DNA of 64,000 bases, taken from positions 6,023,726 to 6,087,725 of the forward strand of contig CM028327.1 of NCBI GenBank assembly GCA_016647705.1, read 5' to 3'. This DNA comes from Eucommia ulmoides (lineage: Eukaryota > Streptophyta > Magnoliopsida > Garryales > Eucommiaceae). The position numbers and the translations under genes are program-made. The notes beneath the pieces are model-generated. The model had not been told where the DNA came from. It ran no database searches and was given only the letters and a program-made list of their open reading frames with translations. Below, in pieces: positions 11,284-22,992 of this stretch (its first letter is position 1; each line of letters begins with the position of its first letter).

Positions 11284-11520
11284 AAGCACGAATAATATCA
11301 TAGTCAATCCCAAATCATTAATCAACAACTATACTTTGATGTTAAATTTTATTCCAAAATGTTACATATATATATATATATATATTTTAATTAATTTATT
11401 TATTTTTTTAAAAAAGAACTTTATAGGCATAGACATAAAAGTGCAAACCCCAATCTATTAAATGTTCAAAACTCATAAAATAAAGGAAAATATCAGAACT
11501 TGTGAATTCTTAACTACGAA
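11284..11520 (+). repeat. Duplicated host segment, copy 2 (empty site)
   Basis: Homologous to 8411-8544 joined to 10832 onward, and free of the LTR insertion. A TA run (11369-11388) has expanded within it. This copy is what shows that the 8545-10831 composite entered as one piece. Confidence 0.75.
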
Positions 11521-12617
11521 AAACACATCCAACAATAATTTTCATAAACAACAATGGTTTAATAATTAGCTAAAAGTATCCACTAGTTTTAATTTTTTTT
11601 TATTTAAATTGAAAATCTCAACTTGCCCATGATAAATACAAAAACAAAAACACACAAAAAAAAAATGTTTGAAGAAAAAAATTTCAAGTTCTCCACAACA
11701 ACAACAACCAAAAAAAAAAAAGAATTAAAAGTGAAAAAATAATAAATACAAAATAAATAAAAGAAGCTCAAAAAAGAGATCAAATCTAAGTTAGACAAAA
11801 TAGGACAACATGCACATTTTGTTGAGCACTCAAGAAGATGGACAACTTTGTTGCGTAGAATGTTTAGAAAAAATGGATGGAAAATTACCAAAAATAAGCT
11901 AAATAAGCGCAACAAATATCAGATAATTTTTAAATCAATGAATGAATAGTGTAAAATAAGCAATGATTTAGAAGTATTGTCAAACTTAATGTGAGCGAAT
12001 TAACTCGATCATCTCTATATAAGTCTTCACTTTTACAATGGACGATCGACATCATTTCAATCCGACGGTCGATATGCAAAGCCTATAACTTTCTCCAAAA
12101 TATTCTACATATTATACAAAACAAACACCTAGAACATCCTACACATGCATAAGTATTAACATTGTGACCTTTTCTAGAGGCCCATGGAGTTCAATAGAAA
12201 CACAAAGCCTCAAATTATATTTGTCCCTCAAATTGGGTTGGATATTTGGGTTATTGGGTCGTGAGACTAGGCTTATGGGCCTTTTGCAATACTTATCGAT
12301 GTGATTGAGACTAGACTAGGTCTTTATGTTAAGAAAATTAGAATAAATAATAAAGAAACAATAAAAAATTATTTTATTTTAATGAATAAAAACATGGTTG
12401 ATAACGCCTAATTTTTTAGCGTTAAAAAATTTAATTGTTAAAAATATATTATTTGATAACATTAAAATTTTAAGTGTTGATTTTCGGTTGAGCATGTTCA
12501 GCAAGACAATTAAGTCACCCACATTTGGTTGAAAATTTTAGTAAAATTTTACGAAAGACTTTAATTGATGAAGTATTTTTCATTGTAGTTATTTGACAAT
12601 CTTATTCAAAAAAATAT
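11521..12617. other. Intergenic DNA
   Basis: AT-rich with A runs. At 12390-12500 the text (TGATAACGCCTAATTTT, TTTGATAACATTAAAATTTTAAGTG) resembles the interior of the TTTGATAA group of Tourist-like elements, so a decayed copy may lie here. No gene is visible; the 103-codon minus-strand frame at 11604-11915 is Phe-rich and unconvincing. Confidence 0.45.
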
Positions 12618-12620
12618 TTA

Positions 12621-13315
12621 GGGCATGTTTGATAAAAAAAAATTAAGTGCTTAAAACTGATTATATTAAGTACTTAATTAATTAAGTTTATTTGATAAAT
12701 GTAATTAGTATAACTTAATTAATTAAGTTAGCTTAAAAAATAATTCAAAATATGAGTAAAAAATTAAGCCAAAATCCCTTCACTTATTTTATTTTTCTTA
12801 ATGCACTCTATTATTTTTCACTTAAAAAAAATTATGTTTTGACTATTTTACCCTTGATTCTCTATGAGGTTTAATTAGAGTTAGGATTAATGAGAATTGA
12901 ATTAATTTTGGATTATTTTATCGTTTTAATTTTATTTTATATTTAAATTATTGTTATAATTTAATTTAAGCAATCAAATTACATAAAAAAAATACATAAT
13001 ATTTACATATTTTTGGGTTAATTTCTACTTTTAATTTTAATATAATTTTTTTTTTTAAAATGGCACCTTGATTTTATTATTTTGTTCTCATTTTTTTTTT
13101 TTTTTTTTTTTTTCACATTATCTTGATTCAAAAGTAGTTACGTAAATTAAATAATTTTCAGCATACAAATTTTATACTTATCAAACAAATAAAAAAAATT
13201 CAGCACTTAAATTTTCAGTACAATTTTATCAAACAAAATTCTTAAATTTTCAGCACTTAAAATTTCAGCACTTAATTTTCAGCACTTAAAAATTAAGTCG
13301 TTATCAAACAAGCCC
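12621..13315. mobile_element. Tourist-like MITE, TTTGATAA subgroup
   Basis: Ends are GGGCATGTTTGATAA and TTATCAAACAAGCCC, flanked by TTA on both sides (12618-12620, 13316-13318). The right 130 bases hold about five direct copies of TTCAGCACTTAAA, and the left end has AAGTGCTTAAAACTG. Such subterminal repeats are typical transposase-binding arrays in PIF/Harbinger relatives (family knowledge). A poly-T run sits at 13092-13113. There is no coding capacity. Confidence 0.85.
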
Positions 13316-13369
13316 TTAATCTATATAGTTTTAAGCACTTATTAAACATGTTAAACATATATAAAGACA

Positions 13370-13680
13370 ATTACGTCTTTGTCCCACTTAAATAGGGTTG
13401 GCTACACGAATCCGTTTACGCCATAATGATTGATCAAGATCATGGGTCATCCGCTCACTCAGGTTTAATGTCATCAAATCAATTCTAATAGACTCGTCCC
13501 AAGTCTTTTTAGGTTTACCTCTCCCTCTACTAGTCCCCCCGCACTCTTGAACTAATTAACATTTCTCACTTATGCTTCTATGGGTCTTCTATGCCCTTGT
13601 CTAAAATGATTAACCTTTGGAACTTCCTCTTTTTCAATTTTGACCACACCATCATATTTTTGGGCATTAGTAAAATTACA
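13370..13680 (-). mobile_element. RTE-type LINE, 3' fragment
   Basis: Read on the minus strand the DNA encodes GRGKPKKTWDESIRIDLM and then ERMTHDLDQSLWRKRIRVA, the characteristic C-terminus of plant RTE-class LINE polyproteins. It is followed by GAATCCGTGTAGCCAACCC and GTGGGACAAAG, the well-known 3' terminal text of these LINEs. Upstream, KVNHFR recalls the conserved K-HFRYLGS stretch, but a segment between is missing. The element is heavily 5'-truncated and internally deleted, so it is a dead fragment. Confidence 0.8.
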
Positions 13681-13711
13681 ATGTATTTATTCCGTTTTCC
13701 TTAGACTCTAA

Positions 13712-14129
13712 GGGTATGTTTGGTTGGGTGAAAAAAAATGGTATATGGGAAATTGAAAAAGAAAAAAGGGTGGAATAAAAATCTTGTTCGGTAAGAAAGG
13801 AAAATGAAATGGAAAAGAAAAAGGAATGAAAAAACAAACTCTTTTTCCTTCCCTTTTTCTACTCTCAAATTTGGGATGAAAATGGATGTTTGAGGGAAAG
13901 GATTAAAGTTTAAGAAAATGTATCAAAATTATAATTATACCCTTGATAATAAAATTCTTAATTTATTTTTATAATATACGAGAGGAAAATAGTAAATTAC
14001 GTGAATTATTTTCCCTCTTTTCATTTTTTTTCCTAACCAAACAATACTAACAAAAATAATTTTCATTTCACAATGAATAAAAATATTATATTCTCATTTT
14101 TTTTTTCATTCTTCCAACTAAAAGTAGCC
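13712..14129. mobile_element. Tourist-like MITE
   Basis: Left end GGGTATGTTTGGTTGG, right end CCAACTAAAAGTAGCC, flanked by TAA on both sides (13709-13711 and 14130-14132). The interior is AT-rich with GAAAAAGAAAAA-type runs and mirrored TTTTTCCTT segments. No coding potential. Confidence 0.75.
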
Positions 14130-14132
14130 TAA

Positions 14133-14799
14133 AGCTTTTCTCCATCTTTCTAACTTAGTATCAAGACCAATTTTATTTTCATCAACTGGAACTATGTCAC
14201 GGCTAAACATATAAATTTTATTCTTGTTTGAACATTTTTTTTTTTAAATATTAATAAGAACATTAATCAAATCACACAAAAAACAATAATGTCCAAAATA
14301 TGATCAACAACATTAGCAAGTAGCCAGTATCCATGGAGCAATGTGTTGTTTCCAACAACCTTTTTTATACTAATATTATTATTGTTGTCGTTGTTTTTCT
14401 GAGTAAGAGTTAGGAATGTGTCTGAAACGGCTATATATATATCCACAATGGAGTTATTTTTGTGGTTTTTAGGTCATTCCCTTTATCATTAAAGAATATA
14501 TAAAAAGGTATGATGATGAAGCAATATGTGTGTGTGTGTGTGTGTGTGTGTGTTTTGGATATTTTCTCATTTAGGAATAGCTTTTGATGCTGGCCAGCTT
14601 GTTGCATCTTGGATTTAACTAGATCTATCAATAGATGGATTTTACATATTCAAAACGACGTTGACACTTTTTTTGTTTTTTTTTTTTAAAAAAAAAAAAA
14701 AACATTGTGATGGCAATTTTTAGATTAAATATCAAGTTAGAAAAACTCTTACGTTGATTTTGGTAAGCAGAAATGAAATAAACTGACAATATAATTGAA
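14133..14799. other. Intergenic DNA with a (GT)n microsatellite
   Basis: The GT run at 14527-14553 is about 13 units. A poly-T tract abuts a poly-A tract at 14669-14703. No gene is visible; the 66-codon minus-strand frame is made partly of His/Thr codons from the GT repeat. Confidence 0.55.
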
Positions 14800-14819
14800 A
14801 TTGTTATGGTAATAGAATA

Positions 14820-15185
14820 GAATGAACATTACCATTCGTAGGATGGTCTTGGCCCTCTCTCAACCCCTAAAGTTAACTCAAGAAGTAAGGTTGTCCATTA
14901 CACTTAACTTGATGACCACTACCTTCCACATCCTATGTGAAATAAACCCAACAATTTTTTCCTCACACATGACCCTTTAGTCGGATAACCCTCGACCAGT
15001 TTATCTTTTTGTGACTATTGGGTGAAAATTGTGGTAACCTGAGCTCTGATATATACTAGTGAATGGTGGTCTTGAGCCTCTCTCAACCCCAAAAGGTAGC
15101 TCAAGAGGTGAGACTTTCTCTCACACTTAACCTGACCACTAGCCCCATCGACATCCGATATGGGATAAACCCAACATCATTCCTA
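14820..15185 (+). repeat. Tandemly duplicated dispersed repeat
   Basis: Two copies of a roughly 130-base unit (about 14830-14980 and 15062-15180) share GGATGGTCTTG/GGTGGTCTTGAGCC, CTCTCTCAACCCC, AACTCAAGA.GT and GACCACTA, and both end ATAAACCCAACA. The text AGCTCAAGAGGTGAGAC followed by a GATATGGGATAAACC block is common in dispersed plant repeats. The class is unresolved. Confidence 0.55.
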
Positions 15186-15988
15186 TGTTTGATAACAAAA
15201 AAGATTAAATGTGATATTAAAATAATCATTTTCATTGGAAGTAACTTTACATCAATTGCGGCCTCATTCATGGTTAGTCGAGCACTCTCTCTCCTCTACA
15301 CACACATATCAAGTATTTGTAGATATGTAACTTCTCTATTGAACGATTTCTCAATATTGTATGCCTCACATGTATAGATAATGATTTTTTCCCCATCTTG
15401 TATGTTTTAGAGATTTGATTACATAAGAATTATCTCATGTTTTTTTTTAATACACACGTATTTGAGTAATCAAAACTACCATTATCCAATAAAACACACA
15501 AATCCAGAAACAATTAACTATCGAGGAATAAACATGTAGTGAACATAAAATTTGAAAATTAACTAAGGGAAAGAAAACAGTAAAACACAAAAATGAGATC
15601 GATCAAAACACGAGACTGTCCCTTTAAATTTGAATTTCAAATTTTTATGCTTGATATTTGTGTATTAAGAAAGAAAGTAAATGAACACTATCATATATTA
15701 AAAAAGATAATGTATTATTGTGAAATGATATTTTGTTATTGAATCGGTTGATTGTTTTGTTTCATTAATTATCTAAATATTAAAGTAAATATTTTCAAAT
15801 TTAAATTATTTTTTCGTTATACAGTAGTCTATTAATAAATTAGGATTATTTTTTTAAAATATTTTTTCATAAAGGATTGAAACTGATTCAAGAGGAATTG
15901 ATGGACGAGATTGAATTATGTAAGTTTTTGGGGGAGATTCCCACCTAAAAATTTCACACCCTAACTTCCAAAGTGGTTAAGTTAAATT
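15186..15988. other. Intergenic DNA, nothing recognised
   Basis: AT-rich, with no terminal repeats or coding motifs. The 104-codon frame at 15063-15377 begins inside the neighbouring repeat and is not credible. Confidence 0.5.
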
Positions 15989-15996
15989 ATATTTTA

Positions 15997-16694
15997 GGGA
16001 TAATAGGTGGGAGGTCCTACATTTAAGCTCTAATTGGTCAAAACTCTTAAAAACTTTTGATTTAGTCCTATATATTTTAAAAAGGTGAAAACCTTGCACA
16101 TATAATAGTCACGCGCCAGTTACATGTAACTATTTTGTGTGTAATATTACTGTATTAGTTGCAAATAACTTTTTTTTTTTTTTTTTTACATGTAACAATT
16201 TTGTGTGTAAAAAATTTGTTTGATGTCACAAAATATATATAATTAGTTAAAGGTAACTAATTATATATAATTTTTTTAGTTACATGTCTCTGATATGTAA
16301 TTAAAAAGTTTGATATTTTTCAGTTATATGTGCCAATAATGTGTAATTTTTTAATTACATGTCTCTAATATGTAATTAAAAAGTTTAATTTTTTCAGTTA
16401 CATGTTCCCATAAAATGTATAACATGTAACTCAAGTATATGTAATCAAAAATACCTAAATATGTGTGAAAAATAACAATAATGTAATTGTAACTAACATT
16501 AGTTACATGGAACAGAATTCACTATAAAAATCTAATGTATTCACTAAGAGCTCTCTACAATTCCTATAATTCCTGTAATGCGAGACTAAAATACAAGTGA
16601 AATCTAACTTAAAGGATTAAATCATAATCTAATAACACAAAATTTTTTTTCACCAATTATACTTTAAAAATGGAACTTTTCACCAATTTTTCCT
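15997..16694 (+). mobile_element. hAT-like MITE family, copy 1
   Basis: Flanked by a perfect 8-base duplication, ATATTTTA (15989-15996 and 16695-16702). It begins GGGATAATAGGTGGGAGG and ends CACCAATTTTTCCT. The interior is rich in GTTACATGTAACT-type palindromic words. Two other copies lie at 27142 and (inverted) 30996. Eight-base duplications are the hallmark of hAT transposons; the short imperfect terminal repeats (AGGGAWAAT) and lack of coding capacity fit a non-autonomous member. Confidence 0.85.
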
Positions 16695-16702
16695 ATATTT
16701 TA

Positions 16703-17395
16703 TACCCTTAAGTTATGCATATATATATATATATATACTTACTTTATTAGTCAAATTTTTATTATTTATTATATTTTTACACATTTAAATTTAAAAATTA
16801 ATATAATATTTTTATGCACGGAAAATTCTTAGAATAATACAAAAGTTAAAACAAAAAATGATATCAAATTTTTTATTTTCCAAAATATTTGAATTAAAAA
16901 TTATATTTTAACAAAGTTTAAAATAATTTTAAATTAGTAAAAAATAACTTAAATATTGGTGGGCACCAACGTGCATGGTGGTCAAAAAAAGGAGGGGATG
17001 CAAATAGTTGACATGCTTATGTAAGCCATGAACTGGATTCTCCTTTTTATTTCTTAATCAACCTTCACATCCTTAATTAATAATTAGTAGAAAATATCCC
17101 ACCTTCAAACACACACTTGAGTCCAAGGGGGCAATGACGTTACTTAGTTTTATATTCTCCATATAGGGCGACTTTTTTACTTAAACAAAATCAAAGTAAA
17201 TATTAGATGGATTATGATGTAAAAGGTGATGCTTTCTAGCTTGTCTATGTTTGGTTTGCAAATTATTATTTTTAAATATTAAATTTTAATAAAATATTGG
17301 ATTATTCTTCGGTTGCAACTTAAAACCATATGGCGTCAAGTTTACTAGTTTTTTTTACTTATGTAGTGGTTGGAGCACTCTCATATAACTAATGT
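16703..17395. other. Intergenic DNA, nothing recognised
   Basis: A TA run at 16720-16737, then A/T-rich sequence. There is no open frame of interest and no element end that I can identify. Confidence 0.5.
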
Positions 17396-17790
17396 GTGAC
17401 AAAAATTTAACACCCGCCTTGAAATGCAACTACCGATTTGTACATTGAAAGATTAATTTGACTACGAGAGAATGATGAAAAATGTGCAATTCCTGACTTG
17501 CACGGATTATTTGACTAAGAATTAAGAGAGGGGAAGTCTCGTAACCTTTACTCTAATATCATGTTTTAAAGTTCCAAATTAAAACCATTTGGTGTAAGAT
17601 GTGAGATAAGAATTTAATACCCGCACTTAAATACAATCTCTAGTTTGCACAAAAGATTTGATTACGAATCAATGATAAGAAATGCATAATCTCCGTTTTG
17701 CACAGATAATTTGTCTATGAGGGAAGACAGGGGAAGTCTCATAACTTCACTCTAATACCATGTTAAGAGATTTCAACTTAAAATCATATG
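17396..17790 (+). repeat. Tandem duplication of a ~200 bp unit
   Basis: Two head-to-tail copies share AATTTAA.ACCCGC, TTTGCAC, ATGATGA.AAA.G, GGGGAAGTCTC.TAAC and ACTCTAATA.CATGTT. Each ends with text resembling CTCTAATACCATGTTA, reminiscent of LTR/primer-site junctions read backwards, but no LTR pair is defined. Part of the unit also recurs just upstream and downstream (AACTTAAAA.CATATG.. GTCAAGT). Confidence 0.6.
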
Positions 17791-18481
17791 ATGTCAAGTG
17801 GAGTAACTCATTTGATTTATATAATGATTTGGTCACTCTCATGTAATCGGAACAAGAATCTAAACACTTCAGATAATTAAGTCGGTTACTCAGTTATAAT
17901 ATTTTTTCATATATATATATATATATATTTTAATTAACGTCATCTATATTGAATATTGCACTAATGTTCAACAATGGTAAATTTTTATTTGATATCGTAA
18001 TTAATATTAACTAAAGTATCAATAATTGCTTTTTGATTTGTATTTAGATTAGGTCTCTAGGACGGATTGATTTGCAATATGAAAATTACTTTTGTAAACA
18101 AAAAAAAAAAATTAACATAATTTTTCAAAAAATCACTTCGCTCAATTTTAAAAATAATTTTTAAGTGAAAAACTAAAAAATATTTTTAATATACGAATAA
18201 CGCACTCTCTAAATGTCGATACTTCTATAGAAGAGTTATTAAATCAACAATATAAGTTTGGCACCTTATTATAAGTTTGAAAATCCTTCAATAAACGAAT
18301 AACATAACCAAATTTAACCAAAACATGAATTTATATCCAAATTTTGAATCATTCTAATCTCCCGGTATTTCAAAAAAGGCATGAATTTAAATATATATTA
18401 AAAAAATTAGCTTTATCATATAGTGCAAATCAGACTCCACATATATCTGACTCACTATGGATATATACATCATGTGTAAAA

Positions 18482-18537
<56 letters not shown>

Positions 18538-19582
18538 TTACATATATATATTATTAAATGCAAATTAAGTTTCTCTTTTTTGCTTAATATAAGTGGGGAA
18601 GAACCTTTTGGTACGTGGAGAAAAGGATGTGAAAAGGATGCTCGTTTGGGGTCACCAAAGGTTATTAAAGCTTAAATTAATTCTTGGCTTGGCTTCATAT
18701 GCATTAATCAAGTGATTAAGATTAAGCATCTACTGAAGTAGTAGGCTAAGTAGGAGGCCTTTCGCTTTCTCTTTATAGTAAGGCACTTTCACTCTCATGA
18801 GACCTTTTGGTAATATGAATTATTTAATTAATGCTACCCTAATACTTAGCTGTTTTCGACGTTTTGTGGTGCACATTTTACTCCTAATTTCTTGTCAAGA
18901 CTTTCTTTTAATTTAGTTTATTATTAATTTTATGTACATGATTCGATTCTCTAGTGAAATACTGTATAAATTAAATCTTGAATTTAGTCCTGAAAGTACC
19001 ATACCGATGTGGGAAAGTATACTCTTAAAATTCCTGAAAAAGTGATTAATCGAAGTACGCGTAAACTGGTTTGGACACATCTTACCATATAATCACAAAA
19101 TATATATATATATATATATATATAGGGATTTTTAGTCCTCAAAGGTACTTTAGTAATAGTTTTTTTTTTTTTTAACATTAATCAATTAACCCCCTTTGTC
19201 TATAAATTTATGAATAATGTCAGTCTTAAAAAAACTACAATCGCCAAACAGATATGCAAAGTGGAACAAATCGATGAATAATCCATCTCTGAAAAAATCA
19301 ATATTGTGAACATTTTTAATATAAAAAAGATGTAAAAAAAAAAAAAAAAAACATATCATTTTCATTTACATTTTATACTCTTCATTTTGATATTCATATT
19401 GTACATTTTTATAAAAAAAAAAAAAAAAAAAAAAAAATTGTGGATGTTCACATCATTGTCATATTCGGTGATTTTTGGTGTGGAGTTTTATTTTCCAAAA
19501 ATATTTGAGAACCCACTACCCACAACGTGATGTTGAATCCAACTATCATAATTTATTTGTTTTTCCTATTAATATTAGAAAC
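17791..19582. other. Intergenic DNA with TA microsatellites
   Basis: Contains TA runs at 17912-17928 and 19101-19123 and A runs at 19333-19350 and 19413-19437. No gene is recognised; frames spanning the TA runs (Tyr/Ile repeats) are artefacts. Confidence 0.55.
18486..18533. repeat. (TA)n microsatellite
   Basis: About 24 uninterrupted TA units, one of the three longest in the window with those at 31886 and 57438. Likely length-polymorphic. Confidence 0.95.
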
Positions 19583-19585
19583 TTA

Positions 19586-20192
19586 GGCCCCGTTTGATTA
19601 GTTTTCCCAACCAAACCCAACCCAAAAATTTTGAGTTCAATTTTTGGAAACGCATTTAGCAAATACAAAACTCAACCCAATTCAATTCAAAAAATAGGAA
19701 TTGATTCTCAAAATATTAAGGAAATGAGAAACAATTTTTTTTTTTTTTTTGTACCCAAAAAACTCAACCCAAAATTCTCAACTCCGGCCACCGTCCGACA
19801 ACCACCAGCCACTGGTCACCGTCCACCGCCGCCGGTCACCGGCTGCCGCCGTCCAGTGACCGTCGTCGGACACCGTGCACCGCCGCCAGCCACCGTCCGG
19901 CCACCACCGCTGTCGCTGGCGTTCGGCCATCTGGTCACCATCTGACACCACCGCCGCCGCCGTCCGGCTGTCGCCAACCGCCGCCAAACACAAAAAAAAA
20001 TTTCAAAAAAAAATAATTAGTTTTAGGATAAAATCGTTACCAAACACATTTTGTTCTCAGCACAAAACAAAAATTATCGTTACCAAACGCAATTATGTTC
20101 CCAAAATTCTTAACCCAATCCAATTCAACTCAACTCAACCCAGCTCATTCCAGTTGAGTTCAGAAAAGTGGAAACACTAACCAAACGCCACC
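19586..20192 (-). mobile_element. Tourist-like MITE with GC-rich core, copy A
   Basis: TIRs GGCCCCGTTTGATTAG (left) and GGTGGCGTTTGGTTAG (right, read inward) are flanked by TTA on both sides. AT-rich shoulders enclose a core (about 19780-19990) made almost entirely of degenerate CCACCGTCCG / CCGCCGCC words. Inside the right shoulder, CGTTACCAAACGCAA and CGTTACCAAACACA repeat the TIR motif as subterminal copies. Orientation is reversed relative to copies C, D and E. The ORFs through the core are repeats of Pro/Arg/His codons and are not genes. Confidence 0.85.
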
Positions 20193-20324
20193 TTAATATA
20201 TTGGATTTAATTTGATGTGTTCTTCTCTTTTTGGTTTTGTTTATAAAAAATTAAATGCATTTTTAATTTTTGAAACAAACGATAGTTTAAAGATTTTTTT
20301 GTACGGTCTTGTACTATATTTTTT

Positions 20325-20670
20325 ATTATTTATATGTATGGCTTGTGTGAACATTCCAATTGAATAAAATTTTAGTGTCGTTTTGAATATGTGAACATTC
20401 ACATCATAGTTTAGTTTTGATTGATTATCATTTTATTATTAATACATATATCTTATGTGAACATTTGCACAGACTAAAATTCTAGTGTTGTTTTGAATAT
20501 ATGAACATTGTTGCTTAGTTTAGTTTTTTTACGTTAGACAACTTCTTGCTTAGTTTAGTTTTTTAATTGACTATTATTTTGTTATTAATATGTTTATTTT
20601 GCGTGAACATTCACATTAAAATTAAATTTTTAATGTCGTTTGAATATGTGAACATTCACTAGTATATACC
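20325..20670 (+). repeat. Tandem repeat with GTGAACATTCAC motif
   Basis: Three head-to-tail degenerate copies of a roughly 110-145 base unit. Each holds TGTGAACATT, then AAATT.TAGTGT.GTTTTGAATAT and a second TGAACATTCAC. The motif GTGAACATTCAC is nearly palindromic and recurs singly at 19445 (inverse form), 20729 and 20935. Function unknown. Confidence 0.65.
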
Positions 20671-21655
20671 AAATAATTGCGTGAACGTCTACAGATTTAT
20701 TGACAAAACAATTGTACAAAAAGATGAATGTTCACAAACGTTTCAAAAATGACATAACCAACGTCTATTATGTCGGAATGAACTATAATTGATAACATAT
20801 GTCAGACCACTCAAAATATCCAGTTTACGTTTCGATGTCAATCATTCTTGTAGATATATATTATTTTAACACGATTTATATCAAAATTTGTGAATGATTA
20901 CATATTTATTGTTTGTACTATTGTATGAAATTGTGAACATTCGCACTGATTCAAAAATGGCAATATTCAACGTTGGTGAATGTGGGATTGAATATTCATT
21001 GACAGTAATCTTAGTCCATTCAATCTTACTTGGCAAACATTTGATATTAATCGTAATTGTTAATGTGTAAACGGGCGAAAAAACATATTAATCGATTGTA
21101 TAAAATGTTTGCATTACTCAAACATGAAAAATTATATAAAATTTTGAAAAACTCGGCGACGCGAAATAAAAAAAATATCAACGCCATGCAATATAAAACC
21201 GTTATTGAAATATAACAAGATGATTATGTGACTAAACTTTTTATTTTTGGTATTTTAATTGATTGCAACTGAAAAATACCAAGTAGTATTATGAAGTGGA
21301 CCACTATACCACCGTTGGACCAACACTTCCATATAGGGTTGGCCAAGGACGAAGCCACCAAAACAATTGATTTGGGTTTTGGGGAATCAATTTTTTTAGG
21401 TCATGTATGTTCTTTGTTTTTTATTAAAATAAAAAATGATTATTAACCTAAATTAGTTCATGGACTTCTTCAAAAATATCTAATTTGGTCGTTGATCACA
21501 CCGTTTTTTACGCAATTTAATATCATTAATCTAAATTTTGTTAATATTTTGAATTAATTAAATTAGTATAATTAATTTATTTATTTTTTAATAAATTTGA
21601 AGGATTAACTGAAAAATACGTTATCGTTTTTGAATTAGATATTGTCCCAGAAACA
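20671..21655. other. Intergenic DNA, nothing recognised
   Basis: AT-rich with scattered GTGAACATT-like words carried over from the adjacent repeat. No gene or element ends identified. Confidence 0.45.
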
Positions 21656-21660
21656 AAACA

Positions 21661-22133
21661 TGTTGGGAGATTGAGTACTATACACATGAAGAGTTGCGTA
21701 TGTGTGAATATTGTTGTACACGTGAATAGTGATGTACATGTGAATAGTATACAGTTCCACCGTCAATGAACAGTACCACACATGCGTTAATAGCACCCAC
21801 TTGCATGAACAGTGCCCACATGCGTCAATAGTACCCACTTGCATGAACAGTACCCACACGTGGATGAATAGTGACCACATGAATAGTACGCATTTTGAAT
21901 TTTTTGTAATTTACCCAATTTGCCCTTCTCGAAAATTATAAATAGGTGAGCCATTCATTTGAGAAAAGAGACCATTCCATTCCATTTTTCCATACCAAAT
22001 TCTAGTTCAATTGTACATATTCTAACTATTTTCTCTTAGTTCTTCTTTTATTTTTATTTTTGGGAGGAGGAAGCTTGAATTCTTGAGGGTACAAGTGTAA
22101 ACGGTATTTTGGAGAATTGTATCCAAGAAAACA
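21661..22133 (+). mobile_element. Probable solo LTR with repeated upstream motif
   Basis: Begins TGTTGGGAG, ends AAGAAAACA and is flanked by AAACA on both sides (21656-21660, 22134-22138). TATAAATAG at 21937-21945 would be the LTR promoter. Upstream of it, a minisatellite of about 20-base units (CATGAACAGTACCCACTTG and CATGCGTCAATAGTACCCAC) runs from about 21665 to 21895. No primer site or internal region follows, so it reads as a solo LTR left after recombination between two LTRs. The A-rich flank makes the duplication only moderately convincing; a host promoter is the alternative. Confidence 0.6.
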
Positions 22134-22138
22134 AAACA

Positions 22139-22989
22139 GCATTCTACACAACGATGAACGTCTAATTTTTTTTAACCAAGTTCTGATTGTGGTAATGTAT
22201 TTTTGAATTTATGTAATGTTAAATTTTTCTTATTTAAATCCGGATATTGTATAAACAATTAAGTGGCAGGAATACCGTTCTTAAATTTGATTTAATTGTA
22301 ATCGAATTTATTGTCAAAATGTTATTGTAGAGATTTTAGTTTGAATCTTATTACTTCTAGAACATTAGATCTTACTTATGGTCTAGATCTAATGGTCACA
22401 TAATTGTATTTTTGGGGATTAATTATTGATCTGAATGATTTATACCTAAATTTTAACTCACCTTAGATTAGTGTAGTGTAAGAATTAAATTCCGAAAATA
22501 AATTATGCCGGAGAATAACAATTCAATCTTTCTAAGTAGTTTCGACTTGTAGTTGGGAACACTCGTTTATACAAATCCGGTTTAAATAGAAAATACGCGA
22601 ACAACATAATACTCAAAATACTAAACCTATAATTCTTAACCCGATTATTTATTTTGTTTTATTTTTAGATTTAATATTTTATTTGCTTATAAAACCAATA
22701 ATCAAAAGTCAAAACTCGTTTTCTATAAAGGAAGAAAAATAATCAGAAATTGATAATTAAAAAACCGATACATATGGTTCGACACCTTACTTGAACACCG
22801 TACTATATCAGTATCGCGATACCACTTAAGGGTATTATTTTTTAGCGATCAGTTGTCCAACGTCATCACTGTCTTTGTAACTAAAATAATTCTAAATATT
22901 GTTTAGTAAATATTTGTTGTAATCAACTACTTTTTCAGTTACAATTAACTATAACACAAAAAAAAACTACAAGATAAGTATAAACAACC
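22139..22989. other. Intergenic DNA, nothing recognised
   Basis: Balanced to AT-rich sequence. No frames of interest, no terminal repeats, no RNA gene. Confidence 0.5.
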
Positions 22990-22992
22990 TTA

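Noticed and set aside
17745-17775. Backwards primer-site-like CTCTAATACCATGTTA suggesting an LTR end
   Set aside because: The surrounding 200-base unit is a tandem duplication, with no TG...CA tips or target duplication to define an LTR.
19780-19990. Open frames of 70-104 codons rich in Pro, His and Arg in GC-rich MITE cores (also at 29337-29723, 32375-32775, 49601-50177)
   Set aside because: Both strands and several frames are open at once because of trinucleotide-like composition; each lies inside a transposon with clear ends and duplications.
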